Of a stretch of 57,837 bases of DNA, positions 17,444 through 26,980 are shown one piece after another. The DNA comes from CAZWDO01 sp964632485 [NCBI: uncultured bacterium] (GTDB taxonomy: Bacteria > JAGOEH01): contig CAZWDO010000006.1 of the NCBI GenBank assembly GCA_964632485.1, forward strand, positions 72,561-130,397, in the 5' to 3' direction. Positions within the stretch are counted from its first letter, which is position 1. Each line of letters starts with the position of its first letter. Made by a program: the position numbers and the translations under genes. The notes beneath the pieces are model-generated. The model had not been told where the DNA came from, made no database searches, and was given only the letters and a program-made list of their open reading frames with translations.

Positions 17444-19534
17444 ATGAAAGAATACAGTGCGGATTTGATACGAAATGTGGCTCTGGTATCTCATTCCGGG
17501 TCTGGAAAAACGTCGGTAGCGGAAGCGTTGATGTTTGTTTCTGGAGCATCTCATCGATTTGGTCGGGTTGATGATGGTAATTCAATTTCCGATTATAACA
17601 AAGATGAGATTGAACGGAAAATTTCTATAAATTCATCGTTACTCCATCTCGAATGGAACAAGCATAAGGTCAATCTGATCGATTGCCCCGGCTACATGGA
17701 TTTTATTGGAGATGCTTATGAAGCGTTGGCAGTTTGCGAAAATACATGTTTACTGGTCCATGCAGTATCGGGTGTGGAAATCGGTACGGAAATGGCCTGG
17801 AATATAGTCCGCGAAAACAATCGTAGCGTTGTTTTTTTTGTTAATCAAATGGATAAGGAACATGCTAATTATGAAAAAGTGATAGCTGATCTGAAAGATA
17901 GATTGGATTCACACATTGTTCCATTACAGCTTCCCATTGATCCGGGCATTAATTTTAAGGGCGCTATCAATTTATTGACCGGTAAAGCTCATTATTATGA
18001 AAAGGGTAGTGGAACGGTCACAATCAAAGATGTTCCGGCTGAATTGCAGGATGCCGTTGAGGAAGCTCGATTGGTTCTGATGGAAGCCGCCGCTGAAGCA
18101 GATGATGCATTGCTGGAAAAATATCTGGAAGTAGGTGAATTGACCAACCAGGAACTCATCCAAGCAGTTAAAACCGGAATTCAAAAGAAAGTTCTTTTCC
18201 CGATTTTATATGGTTCCGCTACGGAATTGATCGGAATCCAGGCTTTGTTGGATGTTTTCTGTACTGAAATGGTTTCTCCGGCAGTGGTTGATAAAGTCAG
18301 GGTCATCCAAAAAACGGATAAGGAGCAAATTGAAATTTCCGTGGGTCCTGATAAAGGCACATTGCTTTTTGTATTTAAGACTTTATCGGAAGCTCATGTG
18401 GGCGAACTCTCCTTTGTTAAAGTGATCTCCGGCGCTGTTACGAACGGCATGGATTTGTTGAATGTCAGCAATGATCATAGCGAACGAGCGGGTCAGATGT
18501 ATCTTATGAGTGGTAAAGATCGTAAGGAAGTCGAAAAATTGGGATATGGTGATATTGGCGCTTTGGTCAAGCTGAAATCAACTCACACCAATAATACATT
18601 AGCTGACAAAAAAATGAATAATTATGAGGTTTTGCCGATTAGTTTTCCCGAACCGACAATACGATCCGCTGTTCAGGGTATGAGTAAAGGTGATGAGGAC
18701 AAGATCGCTTCCGGATTTACCCGTATTCATGAGGAATCTCCCACATTTTTATATCTGATGGATCCCGAGCTTAAACAGATTATCATTTCCGGACAGGGCG
18801 AATTGCAGCTTGATATTTTATGTAAACGCTTAAAAGATCGGTTTGGTGTGGAAGTTGAAATGGTACGCCCCAAGATTCCTTACCGGGAAACGATTAAAGG
18901 ATCCCATACATTGCGCTACCGATATAAAAAGCAATCGGGAGGGCGTGGCCAGTATGGGGATGTGCAATTAACAGTCAAACCGCTGAAACGGGGCGAAGGG
19001 TTCGAATTTGTGGATGGTATTGTGGGCGGCGTTGTCCCCGGCAAATATGTTCCGGCCGTTGAAAAAGGTGTCCGAGAAACGATGGAAGACGGGATACTGG
19101 CCGGTTGCAAAGTTGTCGATATTCAGGTTGAAATCAACGACGGTTCCTATCATCCGGTGGATTCTTCCGATATGGCATTTAAAATTGCCGGCTCCATGGC
19201 ATTGAAAAAGTCTTTTTTAGAGTGCAAACCCATTTTGCTTGAACCCATTTATCAGATTTTAGTCACCGTTCCTGAAGATTACATGGGCGATGTTATGGGT
19301 GACATTTCATCCCGCCGCGGTAAGATTTTAGGTATGGAGGCCAAAGGCCATTTCCAGGTGATCAAAGCCCTGGTACCTCTGGCTGAACTCTATCGTTATT
19401 CCACTTCCCTCCGTTCGATGACCCAGGGGCGTGGTATGCACAGTCGCTCTTTTTCACATTATGAAGAAGTGCCGCATGATGTGCAGGATAAAATTGTTGA
19501 AGAGGCCAAGAAAGACCGAGAAGAACAAGAATAA
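17444..19534 (+). CDS. elongation factor G paralogue (EF-G-2 type GTPase)
   Basis: A 696-residue translational GTPase with all EF-G domains. G1 is SHSGSGKT (16-23), G3 DCPGYMDF (80-87), G4 NQMD (134-137). Two features mark it as the EF-G-2 class rather than the main translocase: the G1 loop lacks the usual GHxDAGKT form, and the catalytic His after DxPG is Tyr (84). The same Tyr appears, to my recollection, in the Thermus EF-G-2. The class is ribosome-associated with unclear duty. Strong AGGAGG-type ribosome binding site; yebC follows after 11 bp, so the two are co-expressed. Confidence 0.93.
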   Translation: MKEYSADLIRNVALVSHSGSGKTSVAEALMFVSGASHRFGRVDDGNSISDYNKDEIERKISINSSLLHLEWNKHKVNLIDCPGYMDFIGDAYEALAVCENTCLLVHAVSGVEIGTEMAWNIVRENNRSVVFFVNQMDKEHANYEKVIADLKDRLDSHIVPLQLPIDPGINFKGAINLLTGKAHYYEKGSGTVTIKDVPAELQDAVEEARLVLMEAAAEADDALLEKYLEVGELTNQELIQAVKTGIQKKVLFPILYGSATELIGIQALLDVFCTEMVSPAVVDKVRVIQKTDKEQIEISVGPDKGTLLFVFKTLSEAHVGELSFVKVISGAVTNGMDLLNVSNDHSERAGQMYLMSGKDRKEVEKLGYGDIGALVKLKSTHTNNTLADKKMNNYEVLPISFPEPTIRSAVQGMSKGDEDKIASGFTRIHEESPTFLYLMDPELKQIIISGQGELQLDILCKRLKDRFGVEVEMVRPKIPYRETIKGSHTLRYRYKKQSGGRGQYGDVQLTVKPLKRGEGFEFVDGIVGGVVPGKYVPAVEKGVRETMEDGILAGCKVVDIQVEINDGSYHPVDSSDMAFKIAGSMALKKSFLECKPILLEPIYQILVTVPEDYMGDVMGDISSRRGKILGMEAKGHFQVIKALVPLAELYRYSTSLRSMTQGRGMHSRSFSHYEEVPHDVQDKIVEEAKKDREEQE

Positions 19535-19545
19535 AGGAGACATTT

Positions 19546-20283
19546 ATGTCCGGCCATAATAAATGGAGTACCATTAAACGCAAAAAAGAGAAAGTGGATG
19601 CGGCCCGTGGGCGCATTTTTACCCGGTTGATTAAAGAGATTACAATTGCCGCTCGTATGGGCGGTGGTGATACAGATTCCAATGCGCGTTTGCGGACAGC
19701 AGTTTTTAGCGCTAAATCACAAAACATGCCTCAGGATAATATTACCCGCGCTATTAAAAAAGGAACCGGGGAATTACCCGGTATCTCTTACGAAGAAGTA
19801 ACCTATGAAGGATATGGACCCGGAGGCTGCGCCATTTTGATCGAAGCCGTTACGGATAACAAAAATCGTACTACACCGGAAATTCGTCATATCTTCACTA
19901 AATATAACGGGAATCTTGGTAATGCGAATTCTGTTTCCTGGATGTTTTCTAAAAAAGGGAGTATCCAAATACCCAGGGAAAGCGCGACTGAAGACCAACT
20001 GTTGGAACTACTGCTTGACGCTGGTGTAGAAGATATCAGCATGGATGAAGAGTTCTTCAGCGTAACCACTCCCCCCCAAAGTTTTGAAAGCGCAAAGGCA
20101 ATTTTGGAAGAGAACAAAATTCCTATTGCCAGTAGCGAATTGACGATGATTGCCCAGAATACAAAAAAACTCGAAGGCAAAGAAGCGGAATCAACTTTGA
20201 AGTTGATGGACGCAATGGAAGATCAAGAAGACGTCCAAAATGTTTTTTCTAATTTTGATATTGATGATGATATGATGGAATAA
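19546..20283 (+). CDS. yebC: YebC/PmpR (TACO1) family protein
   Basis: A 245-residue member of the YebC family: the start SGHNKWSTIKRKK, the ARGRIFTRLIKEI helix, ARMGGGD and YEGYGPGGCAILIEAVTDNKNRT are diagnostic. Long annotated as a transcription regulator; recent work links the family to translation of proline-rich stretches, like mitochondrial TACO1. Its pairing with an EF-G paralogue fits a translation role (inference). Full length, with AAAGGAGACA before the ATG. It converges with waaA, with only 10 bp between. Confidence 0.97.
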   Translation: MSGHNKWSTIKRKKEKVDAARGRIFTRLIKEITIAARMGGGDTDSNARLRTAVFSAKSQNMPQDNITRAIKKGTGELPGISYEEVTYEGYGPGGCAILIEAVTDNKNRTTPEIRHIFTKYNGNLGNANSVSWMFSKKGSIQIPRESATEDQLLELLLDAGVEDISMDEEFFSVTTPPQSFESAKAILEENKIPIASSELTMIAQNTKKLEGKEAESTLKLMDAMEDQEDVQNVFSNFDIDDDMME

Positions 20284-20293
20284 ATTGCGCAAA

Positions 20294-21601
20294 TTATTGG
20301 AGCCGGGTTTTAATTTTTAAAAAATTGGAAATTGAAATCTGGCTCCATAATTGGTTGGGCAGTTCATCTAATGCGCGCAATTGGTTGGCGATTCGATGGT
20401 ATATAGTTTGATAAGCTTCCCCTTGGGTTAAAAGGGAAAACATAGACTCAGTTAATTCAATTTCATTTTTAATTTGTATCCCGATTTGCTGTTTTAAACA
20501 CCATTCGACATCTGCTTTGCAGTTTTGCGTATAGGGACCAAAAAGGACGGGTACCTGGCAGAGAACTGGTTCTAAAATATTATGGCCCCCAAAATCGGAC
20601 AGGGTTCCCCCGACAAATGCCAATGATGCCCGGGAATAAAACTTCAACAGTTCCCCCATGCTGTCAATTAATAATACCCGCTTGTCTTGGGCAGTTTCGA
20701 TCTGTGATCGTAAGGCCCATCCGATTTTTAGTCGGTTTAGTTTTTCGCTCCAGGGGTTGAGTCGGTTTAAATGCCGGGGAGCGATGATGATCCTTAATTC
20801 AGGGAGCGCTTCCGATAATTGGTTGATCACATTCAATATAATTGGTTCTTCTTTATCGTGGATGCTGCCGAAAACAACCATCGGCTGATCGCTGCGCCAC
20901 TGGTCCAGCTCCTCAGGAACGGATTGCCGGTGGATGAGGCTGTAAATCGCGGCGGTTTTTATATTGGGAACTATGATTACGTTTTCGGGTTTGGCTCCCA
21001 GAGCAATAAATCGGTTGCGATCCAATGAAGTCCGGGCCAGTATCAATTGTGGGGCCTTTAACAGGGGACTCCAAAAAAAACGTGTTTTATAATACCGGTG
21101 AAAGGTTCTGTCGGATATGCGGGCATTAATAATTGCGATAGGTATTCTAAACCAACGACATAATTGGATCATATTCGGCCACAATTCAGTTTCCGCAATA
21201 AACAGCGCCTGGGGTCGATTGCGGATAATAAACAAGGCGATAACCGGAAGAAAATCCAAAGGCGCCAACTGCGCCCAAACGCTGCTGCTGAAAATTTGTC
21301 GAACTCGATTCAGCCCGCTTTCGGTATTGGTAGTTACGAGCTGAGGAGTATCGGGCAGATGCGTTCGGATCGTGTGGATGGCTAATGAGATCATATTCAC
21401 TTCTCCCATCGATGCCGCATGGAACCACACAGGAGAACTAAGTGGTAATTTTGCAACGCTCAGACGAGGCCATAATGCGTGTTTTTTGAGGCGACACCAA
21501 AGCCAAATAGGGAGAATGGAAAACACGCCAATCACGCTAATCGCCAGATTGTACCCGATCCAAAGACAAATGTAAAAGATGTTGCCGTAAGATGTTCGCA
21601 T
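20294..21601 (-). CDS. waaA: 3-deoxy-D-manno-octulosonic acid transferase (Kdo transferase, GT30)
   Basis: Adds Kdo to lipid IVA at the inner face of the cytoplasmic membrane. Features: an N-terminal membrane anchor (~8-30), the acceptor motif AASMGEVNM, TNTESGLNRV, ETELWPNM, and the donor-binding FVGGTLSDFGGHNILEPV. I start at the ATG at 21601, which has ACAGGA 9 nt upstream; a longer frame starts only with a TTG at 21646 lacking a site. It overlaps the acyltransferase gene by 65 nt, an unusually long overlap, and closes the lipid A operon. About 435 residues, normal for the family. Confidence 0.95.
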   Translation of the reverse strand: MRTSYGNIFYICLWIGYNLAISVIGVFSILPIWLWCRLKKHALWPRLSVAKLPLSSPVWFHAASMGEVNMISLAIHTIRTHLPDTPQLVTTNTESGLNRVRQIFSSSVWAQLAPLDFLPVIALFIIRNRPQALFIAETELWPNMIQLCRWFRIPIAIINARISDRTFHRYYKTRFFWSPLLKAPQLILARTSLDRNRFIALGAKPENVIIVPNIKTAAIYSLIHRQSVPEELDQWRSDQPMVVFGSIHDKEEPIILNVINQLSEALPELRIIIAPRHLNRLNPWSEKLNRLKIGWALRSQIETAQDKRVLLIDSMGELLKFYSRASLAFVGGTLSDFGGHNILEPVLCQVPVLFGPYTQNCKADVEWCLKQQIGIQIKNEIELTESMFSLLTQGEAYQTIYHRIANQLRALDELPNQLWSQISISNFLKIKTRLQ

Positions 21602-22190
21602 AATATGATATATCCTGTCCGGTTTGAAGACGAAAGGGAGGTCCAATGTTTATTTGAATATGAGCAAAAGGCAATGGTATCATAAAACGGTCCCATGAGT
21701 GAAGATAAATGGCGTTTTTGGCAGCCAGTCTGATGGGGATGATCGGTCTGCCCGTTTTTAATGCCAGAAAAACGATGCCGGGTTGGACTTCATGACGGGG
21801 GCCCTTGGGGCCATCGGGGGTTATTCCCCAATCATTATTCTCTTCTTGAAGTGAATGCAGCAAGCGTAATATCCCTCTAACTCCATGGCGGGAGCTGGAT
21901 CCCCGCGCGAGCGTGAACCCCATGCGTTCAATCACACGGGCCACCAGCTCACCGTCTTTACTCTCACTGACAAGAACACGCGCCTGACGGCGGCGATAGT
22001 TGAAAATCAAAGGAAATAGTTCCCCATGCCAGAATGCAAATATCACCGGTCGCTTTTTATTTCGCCGTATCCATTGAGTTTCTCCAGCGCAATGAATGCT
22101 CCAACTAAAACCGATAATATAAACGATTAATGAGATTAGCGATGTATAGAGTTTCCAGAGAAACCGATGAAAACAGTTAAGATAGCGCAT
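21537..22190 (-). CDS. DUF374 lysophospholipid acyltransferase-like protein
   Basis: A 217-residue membrane-associated acyltransferase. Visible: an N-terminal hydrophobic segment (~10-30), FAFWHGELF with the presumed catalytic His, SESKDGELVARVIERMGF, RGSSSRHG and TPDGPKGPRHEVQPG, all typical of DUF374 proteins found beside Kdo and lipid A genes. A role in lipid A acylation is inferred from the neighbours. It overlaps lpxB by 14 nt upstream and waaA by 65 nt downstream. Confidence 0.88.
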   Translation of the reverse strand: MRYLNCFHRFLWKLYTSLISLIVYIIGFSWSIHCAGETQWIRRNKKRPVIFAFWHGELFPLIFNYRRRQARVLVSESKDGELVARVIERMGFTLARGSSSRHGVRGILRLLHSLQEENNDWGITPDGPKGPRHEVQPGIVFLALKTGRPIIPIRLAAKNAIYLHSWDRFMIPLPFAHIQINIGPPFRLQTGQDISYYANILRQHLLHLSLDRVQSGD

Positions 22191-23331
22191 GAGAGGAGTC
22201 TTGTTGGAATTGAAAAATCAAATTGGCCGCCCGGATCGCTGCTCCCGGCTCTCCCAGTTGCTTTCTCACTTCTATAAGGGCCCGGCAGGTATCTTGATAT
22301 AGGTCGTGTTGGCCGCGAATCGTATGGATAAATTCTACCAGATTAGTGGTATTCGCCTCACGCTGAATGAATTCGGGAACAATCTTTTTGCCGGCAATCA
22401 AGTTGACAATTCCAATATACGGCACTTTGATTAATTGGCGGGCAATATAATACGTGAGTGGATTGACGCGATAAACAATTGCCATGGGCCGTGTGAATAT
22501 CGCGGCTTCTAATACCGCCGTGCCTGAAGCTGTTATAACGGCGGATGTGGTCGCCAATGCGTTGTAATAATCCTCGGTACTGATTAGGTGTCTGTTTCCT
22601 TCTGACCCGAGAGGAACCAATTGCCAATATTCTGGGGGAATCGTATTGGCTTGGGGTATCAACCAATGGATATCCGGGTCCTTAACATCTTCCATTACTT
22701 TTATGTATAGGGGCATAAGCTGTTCGACCTCATGAATGCGGCTGCCGGGTTGCAGGTTGATACAGTAAGCGGTAGGAGGTATCTGGTATTTTTGACGAAA
22801 AGAAGCCGTGAATTCTGTGTGATTTAATTGATCTAACAGCGGATGTCCGACGAAATGAGCAGTAATTCCAAATCGTCGATAAAAATCAACTTCGAAGGGT
22901 AAAATTACAATCAGTAAATCCACACAGTTACGGATGATTTTTACCCGTTTCTGTCCCCAAGCCCAAAGCTGTGGGCTTATATAATAAATAATTTGTAAGC
23001 CGCGCTTTTTTAACTTCTTAGCCAGCCGCAGGTTGAAGCCCGGATAATCGATTAGAATAACAGTTGTTATCTGTTTTTCACTAACGATATCCAGAATAGC
23101 GCGAAACACCTTTGAAATTTTATTCAGGTGCTTGATTACTTCCCAAAATCCCATGAAAGCCATTTCACTGTTGTGAACAAGAATTGACATTCCCTGTCGT
23201 TGCAACAAGGGTCCGCCAATTCCGAAAAAGCGGTAAGTGGGATCAAGAGCCAGCAATTCTTTAACTAACAGGCTGCCGTGCAGGTCTCCGGAAGCTTCGC
23301 CGGCAATTAATAAAACATTATTGTTATTCAT
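22177..23331 (-). CDS. lpxB: lipid-A-disaccharide synthase (GT19)
   Basis: Joins UDP-2,3-diacylglucosamine and lipid X to form the lipid A disaccharide. 384 residues with the family hallmarks: IAGEASGDLHG at the start, GFWEVIKHL, DYPGFNLRLAKKLKK, YYISPQLWAWGQKRVK, FVGHPLLD, QPGSRIHEV and the UDP-sugar site ASGTAVLEAAIF. The ATG overlaps the end of tcdA by 8 nt. Good evidence that the organism makes lipid A-based LPS; lpxA/C/D are not in the window. Confidence 0.97.
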   Translation of the reverse strand: MNNNNVLLIAGEASGDLHGSLLVKELLALDPTYRFFGIGGPLLQRQGMSILVHNSEMAFMGFWEVIKHLNKISKVFRAILDIVSEKQITTVILIDYPGFNLRLAKKLKKRGLQIIYYISPQLWAWGQKRVKIIRNCVDLLIVILPFEVDFYRRFGITAHFVGHPLLDQLNHTEFTASFRQKYQIPPTAYCINLQPGSRIHEVEQLMPLYIKVMEDVKDPDIHWLIPQANTIPPEYWQLVPLGSEGNRHLISTEDYYNALATTSAVITASGTAVLEAAIFTRPMAIVYRVNPLTYYIARQLIKVPYIGIVNLIAGKKIVPEFIQREANTTNLVEFIHTIRGQHDLYQDTCRALIEVRKQLGEPGAAIRAANLIFQFQQDSSHALS

Positions 23332-24070
23332 GGAGTTGCCATTTATCGATGAGAGTATTAACGGCGTAGGCGGCAGCCCAGGCGCCCATAATTATCGGAA
23401 TAAAAGGAGTGGAACCAATAGTTTGTCGAATTCTTCCCGTTTCTTCCCGATGATTTGATTGCTCTTCACGATCAGGGTTGCAAGTGGGAGCGGGAGTTTC
23501 AAGGGAATGGATAACGGGGATACCCTGGTTTATCCCCCTGCGGCGCAGAAATTTGCGCATTCGGCTGGCCAGAGGGCAATTGCGAGTTTCAAACAGATCG
23601 CTTTGTTGGACGTCTGCCGGACGCCGCCGACCACCCGCTCCCATACAACTTATCACAGGAATTCCATGTTCATGGCACCAGACCAGCAAGTTTACTTTTG
23701 GGTTGCAACCATCGATGGCATCGACTACAAAATCAACTGTCGGCTGGAGATACCGGTTAAACTCTTCACGCGCCATTTCGGTAAAAATAGTCAGTCTGAT
23801 CTCTGGGTTGATCTGTATAAAACGTTGAGCGGCGACTTCAGTTTTAGGTATCCCAACCGTTGTGTCAAGCGATAAAATTTGACGGTTTTGATTGGTCGAG
23901 TGGATTTTGTCAAAATCAACGAGAATAAGATGTCCGACACCGCTCCGGGTCAGACATTCCGCGGCAGCGCCTCCGACTCCACCCAGTCCAAATACTGCAA
24001 CGGATGCGCTTTGCAATCGCTGGATTACTGGCGCGCCAAAAACCATCTGATTGCGGCTAAACCGGTTCAT
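23324..24070 (-). CDS. tcdA: tRNA threonylcarbamoyladenosine dehydratase (TcdA/CsdL)
   Basis: ThiF/E1-like enzyme that cyclises t6A at position 37 of ANN-decoding tRNAs to ct6A with ATP. The nucleotide loop FGLGGVGGAAAECL, LVDFDKIHSTNQNRQ, VVDAIDGCNPKV and the GAGGRRRPADV segment are as in TcdA; the C-terminal RRRGI region and ACT-like end are present. I start at the ATG at 24070 (248 residues, MNRFSRNQ), 14 nt inside the upstream gene, rather than at 24145. Its placement between an esterase and lpxB is probably just operon convenience. Confidence 0.92.
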   Translation of the reverse strand: MNRFSRNQMVFGAPVIQRLQSASVAVFGLGGVGGAAAECLTRSGVGHLILVDFDKIHSTNQNRQILSLDTTVGIPKTEVAAQRFIQINPEIRLTIFTEMAREEFNRYLQPTVDFVVDAIDGCNPKVNLLVWCHEHGIPVISCMGAGGRRRPADVQQSDLFETRNCPLASRMRKFLRRRGINQGIPVIHSLETPAPTCNPDREEQSNHREETGRIRQTIGSTPFIPIIMGAWAAAYAVNTLIDKWQLHE

Positions 24071-26783
24071 TCTCGGTTTCCGGCCAATCATTGGCAAATA
24101 CGCCGGCGCATACCAATTCTTCCTTGTTAAATACATAATAATCACCGTAATGCAGTGGATTGAACCATAACGACGGTGTGACGAAGATCGGTGGGATTAC
24201 ATCCGGATTGGATATCAGGTAGCATACAATTTCACGGCGGGGATTAAAGGGATTGTAGTAATGGAAAAAAGCCTGGATCGGCGATCCATGAATCTCCTGG
24301 CCAAAAAATGATAACCGCTGGGAATTAAAATCGATATTTAGTTTTTTCAGTAATTTATCAATGTGAATATTGGATTCAGGCGAGCCGATTAAAATAATAT
24401 TGCCCAAAGTATCATCGGCTAAATCAATCGTTTCTGCGGGCCGTATCGGAAAATTTATATGTTCCAAGCCGGGAATATAAGTTAAATTTGTTAAAAATCG
24501 TTTCATTTTTTTGTCAATATTGTTGCTGATGACAAATGTGTGCCATTCCTTGAATGCTTGGTAGATACCCTGTCGGGGAGGATAAATCAGTTCAGGGGTA
24601 TATTTGGTGATGCGCTCGATTCGCATATCATCGATTTCGTATATCAGATCCTTAATTATTTTGCGGGGAACTTCCGCAGGTAGGCCGTTGATGTACAGAT
24701 TGGTTTGATGCGTTAAGTTGATCATATTTTTATTGATTTGCAGAAAATGTACATTACGTGTTTGAATGTAAATCATGTCGCCCTGTTGATGCGCTTCCAC
24801 TCGAATTGAATCGCGATAATGGCGCGGTTTTAGAATTTCAAAGCATCCGAACGAATTATGGGTAATGTCGCTGGTTTGATAAATATGATTGAGCTCCGAT
24901 ATTGGATGTTTTTGATGCTGAAGCAGCAGATTGAGTACAAAATCATGGTCAAAAGCGGTTTCCCAGATATTGTGGTTTACATTTGTCATTTCAACATAGA
25001 TTTTGTTGTAACCCAAAGATTGGAGGTCTCGGGCCAGTTTTCGAGAATGCTCCACGGAAAGCACTGAATCGTTACTGCCGTGAAAAATATAAAGAGGGAT
25101 ATCTTTCAGATTTTCCAGGTAATTATTGTAGTCATAGAGATAAAGTAGTTTTCGTTGTTCTTCCGAAAGTTCCGACATGTTTTGTTGTGGAATGAGGCGT
25201 TCCAGATCATAAGCCGGACATAGAATTGCCCCGGCAGCAAAAAGATTGGGATAATGGGAAAGAAAATAGAGAGCCCCTGTGCCTCCCATTGAAATGCCGG
25301 TAATATAAATGCGGTTTTCATTGATTGAATAATTTTGACGTACCAGCTCCATTGAATGGAAAAAATCATCTTCTGCATAGCTATCATATCCAATCGAACC
25401 GAATCCATTGATGCTCAGTACTATGTAATCTCTTTCCGGAACTTCTATCGATTCACGCAGCGAATAGTACTCGCTTTCTTCATGACCGCTGCTAAGTCCC
25501 AGCAAGCGAAGCAGATGCAAATAATGATTCGAGCCATAACCATGGAGTCCAATGACCAGGGGGTATTTTTTTTCAGGGTTATAGGATGGTGGGATGTACA
25601 GGGAGAATGGGATCGGGGCCATCGTGTGAGGATGATAATACGCGCACCGTAAATAACCCCGTCGGTCAGTATAGGGATTTTTGCCTTTTTCCAGATCAGT
25701 AAGTATCTGGTCGATTTCCTGGCTCAATTCTTTCATCATATTATAGTCTTTAATCCCATTTACAAGATCGGTCCATATCTCTTCTAAAAATGTGATCTGG
25801 TACTCTACCGTGGGTAATATATCGTGAAACAACTGATTTTTCTTCTGGTTGGTAATATGTATGTCTTTTAAAGACTTCAACCGTTTGTTATAGAGTTGGA
25901 TCACCCGATCGAAATCTGAATCCAATACAAAAAAGCCGACATTCTTTTTTTCATTGTGCAGCAAGCTGAAAAAAACCAGATTAATATTATAAAAACCGGG
26001 AGCCAGCTCTAATTCAACCCGATTAAAATTAAAACGAAATACGCTAAGGGGGAGGTGTTTGAGTTTTCGTTCGAAACAAACCCGGTTATCTTCTGTTGTG
26101 ATCTGAATCGATGCGTTCATCGATTCGGGAAAAACGCATGAGTTTAAATCAGAATGCAAAATCAGATTCAGTTCATCCATATTACGGATATTGCGGGTTT
26201 GCATATCGACCTGCAGTGAGTTGAATAGCGAGTGGTGGGCAAAATGAATGTCATCAAGTTCATAGGGGATATGGACTTTATAGTCTTTTAGCGGTTGATT
26301 GCTATGATTTGTCAGTTTAAGTGAAAAATCCCAATGGGTGTTGACCTGGATTACTTCCAATAGTAAATAATTCAATCCTTCCTTGAAGGTTATGGCAAGA
26401 TTGAACGGATCCGTTTCAAAATAATTTCGACCCTGGCTGAAATCGGCCAATAAATGGTTATTATACCAGATTTTAAGGCCTGCGCGGCCAATATGCTCCA
26501 TTATTGCATTCGTATCGGAATTGAATTCCAAACAGACTAATGCCATAACAGTGGCATTGCAACTGTATGTATTAAATTTGGGATAGAAATCGATTGTGGG
26601 AAGGGAGGAATGCAAAAAAAACCAATGATCCCGATGGTTAAATAAATATTCATCCACATGGTCGATCTTTTTGAGTATCTCCATGCGCGCCTGACGAATA
26701 AAAAATGGATCCACCATTGGATTCGAACAGATGAAGGTTGCCAAATACCCTTCCCGCGAGTCATTAAAGGTTAAAAATGCCAT
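24057..26783 (-). CDS. large multidomain alpha/beta-hydrolase esterase
   Basis: A 908-residue protein without a signal peptide. Domains: an N-terminal beta-sandwich resembling carbohydrate-binding or PA14-like modules (~50-180; FKEGLNYLLLEV), a middle region, the hydrolase domain (~395-615) with LVIGLHGYGS, the elbow GISMGG (Ser498), Asp572 in GSNDSVL and His604 in NVNHNIWE, then a C-terminal domain (~640-908; NIILIGSPESN, YYNPFNPRREIV) seen in large esterases of Planctomycetes and relatives. The triad is complete. The ATG follows AAAAGGAG. It leads the tcdA-lpxB-acyltransferase-waaA operon. Substrate unknown; a glycan ester is a guess. Confidence 0.85.
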   Translation of the reverse strand: MAFLTFNDSREGYLATFICSNPMVDPFFIRQARMEILKKIDHVDEYLFNHRDHWFFLHSSLPTIDFYPKFNTYSCNATVMALVCLEFNSDTNAIMEHIGRAGLKIWYNNHLLADFSQGRNYFETDPFNLAITFKEGLNYLLLEVIQVNTHWDFSLKLTNHSNQPLKDYKVHIPYELDDIHFAHHSLFNSLQVDMQTRNIRNMDELNLILHSDLNSCVFPESMNASIQITTEDNRVCFERKLKHLPLSVFRFNFNRVELELAPGFYNINLVFFSLLHNEKKNVGFFVLDSDFDRVIQLYNKRLKSLKDIHITNQKKNQLFHDILPTVEYQITFLEEIWTDLVNGIKDYNMMKELSQEIDQILTDLEKGKNPYTDRRGYLRCAYYHPHTMAPIPFSLYIPPSYNPEKKYPLVIGLHGYGSNHYLHLLRLLGLSSGHEESEYYSLRESIEVPERDYIVLSINGFGSIGYDSYAEDDFFHSMELVRQNYSINENRIYITGISMGGTGALYFLSHYPNLFAAGAILCPAYDLERLIPQQNMSELSEEQRKLLYLYDYNNYLENLKDIPLYIFHGSNDSVLSVEHSRKLARDLQSLGYNKIYVEMTNVNHNIWETAFDHDFVLNLLLQHQKHPISELNHIYQTSDITHNSFGCFEILKPRHYRDSIRVEAHQQGDMIYIQTRNVHFLQINKNMINLTHQTNLYINGLPAEVPRKIIKDLIYEIDDMRIERITKYTPELIYPPRQGIYQAFKEWHTFVISNNIDKKMKRFLTNLTYIPGLEHINFPIRPAETIDLADDTLGNIILIGSPESNIHIDKLLKKLNIDFNSQRLSFFGQEIHGSPIQAFFHYYNPFNPRREIVCYLISNPDVIPPIFVTPSLWFNPLHYGDYYVFNKEELVCAGVFANDWPETENEPV

Positions 26784-26851
26784 GAATTCTCCTTTTTATT
26801 TATAGTAGGATAACCAGTAATTTTCATTTTATTTTACGGATAGATTTAATC

Positions 26852-26895
26852 ATTGATTACACTGGCTTAAAGAATTAACCGAATGTGTAATCAAT
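26852..26895. repeat. perfect 11-bp inverted repeat in the 5' UTR of the esterase-lipid A operon
   Basis: ATTGATTACAC (26852-26862) and GTGTAATCAAT (26885-26895), no mismatch, 22-nt spacer. Arm centres are 33 bp apart, about three helical turns. It lies between the predicted minus-strand start of transcription (~26925) and the ATG (26783). It could be a double operator or an RNA stem-loop; no T-tract follows on the minus strand. Confidence 0.55.
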
Positions 26896-26931
26896 ATGCT
26901 GGAAAAACTATTGAACCATATTTCATTTTCA

Positions 26932-26960
26932 ATTATAATAAAAAAAATGAGGAATGTCAA
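26932..26960 (-). promoter_or_regulatory. perfect-consensus sigma70 promoter of the esterase-tcdA-lpxB-waaA operon
   Basis: Minus strand: TTGACA (26960-26955), 17 bp, TATAAT (26937-26932). The predicted 5' UTR is about 140 nt and contains the 11-bp inverted repeat. Confidence 0.78.
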
Positions 26961-26980
26961 GGGGGGAATCTTGATTTTAC

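Noticed and set aside
23459-23875. 138-codon plus-strand frame opposite tcdA
   Set aside because: It is antisense to well-conserved TcdA residues and has no family match or ribosome binding site.
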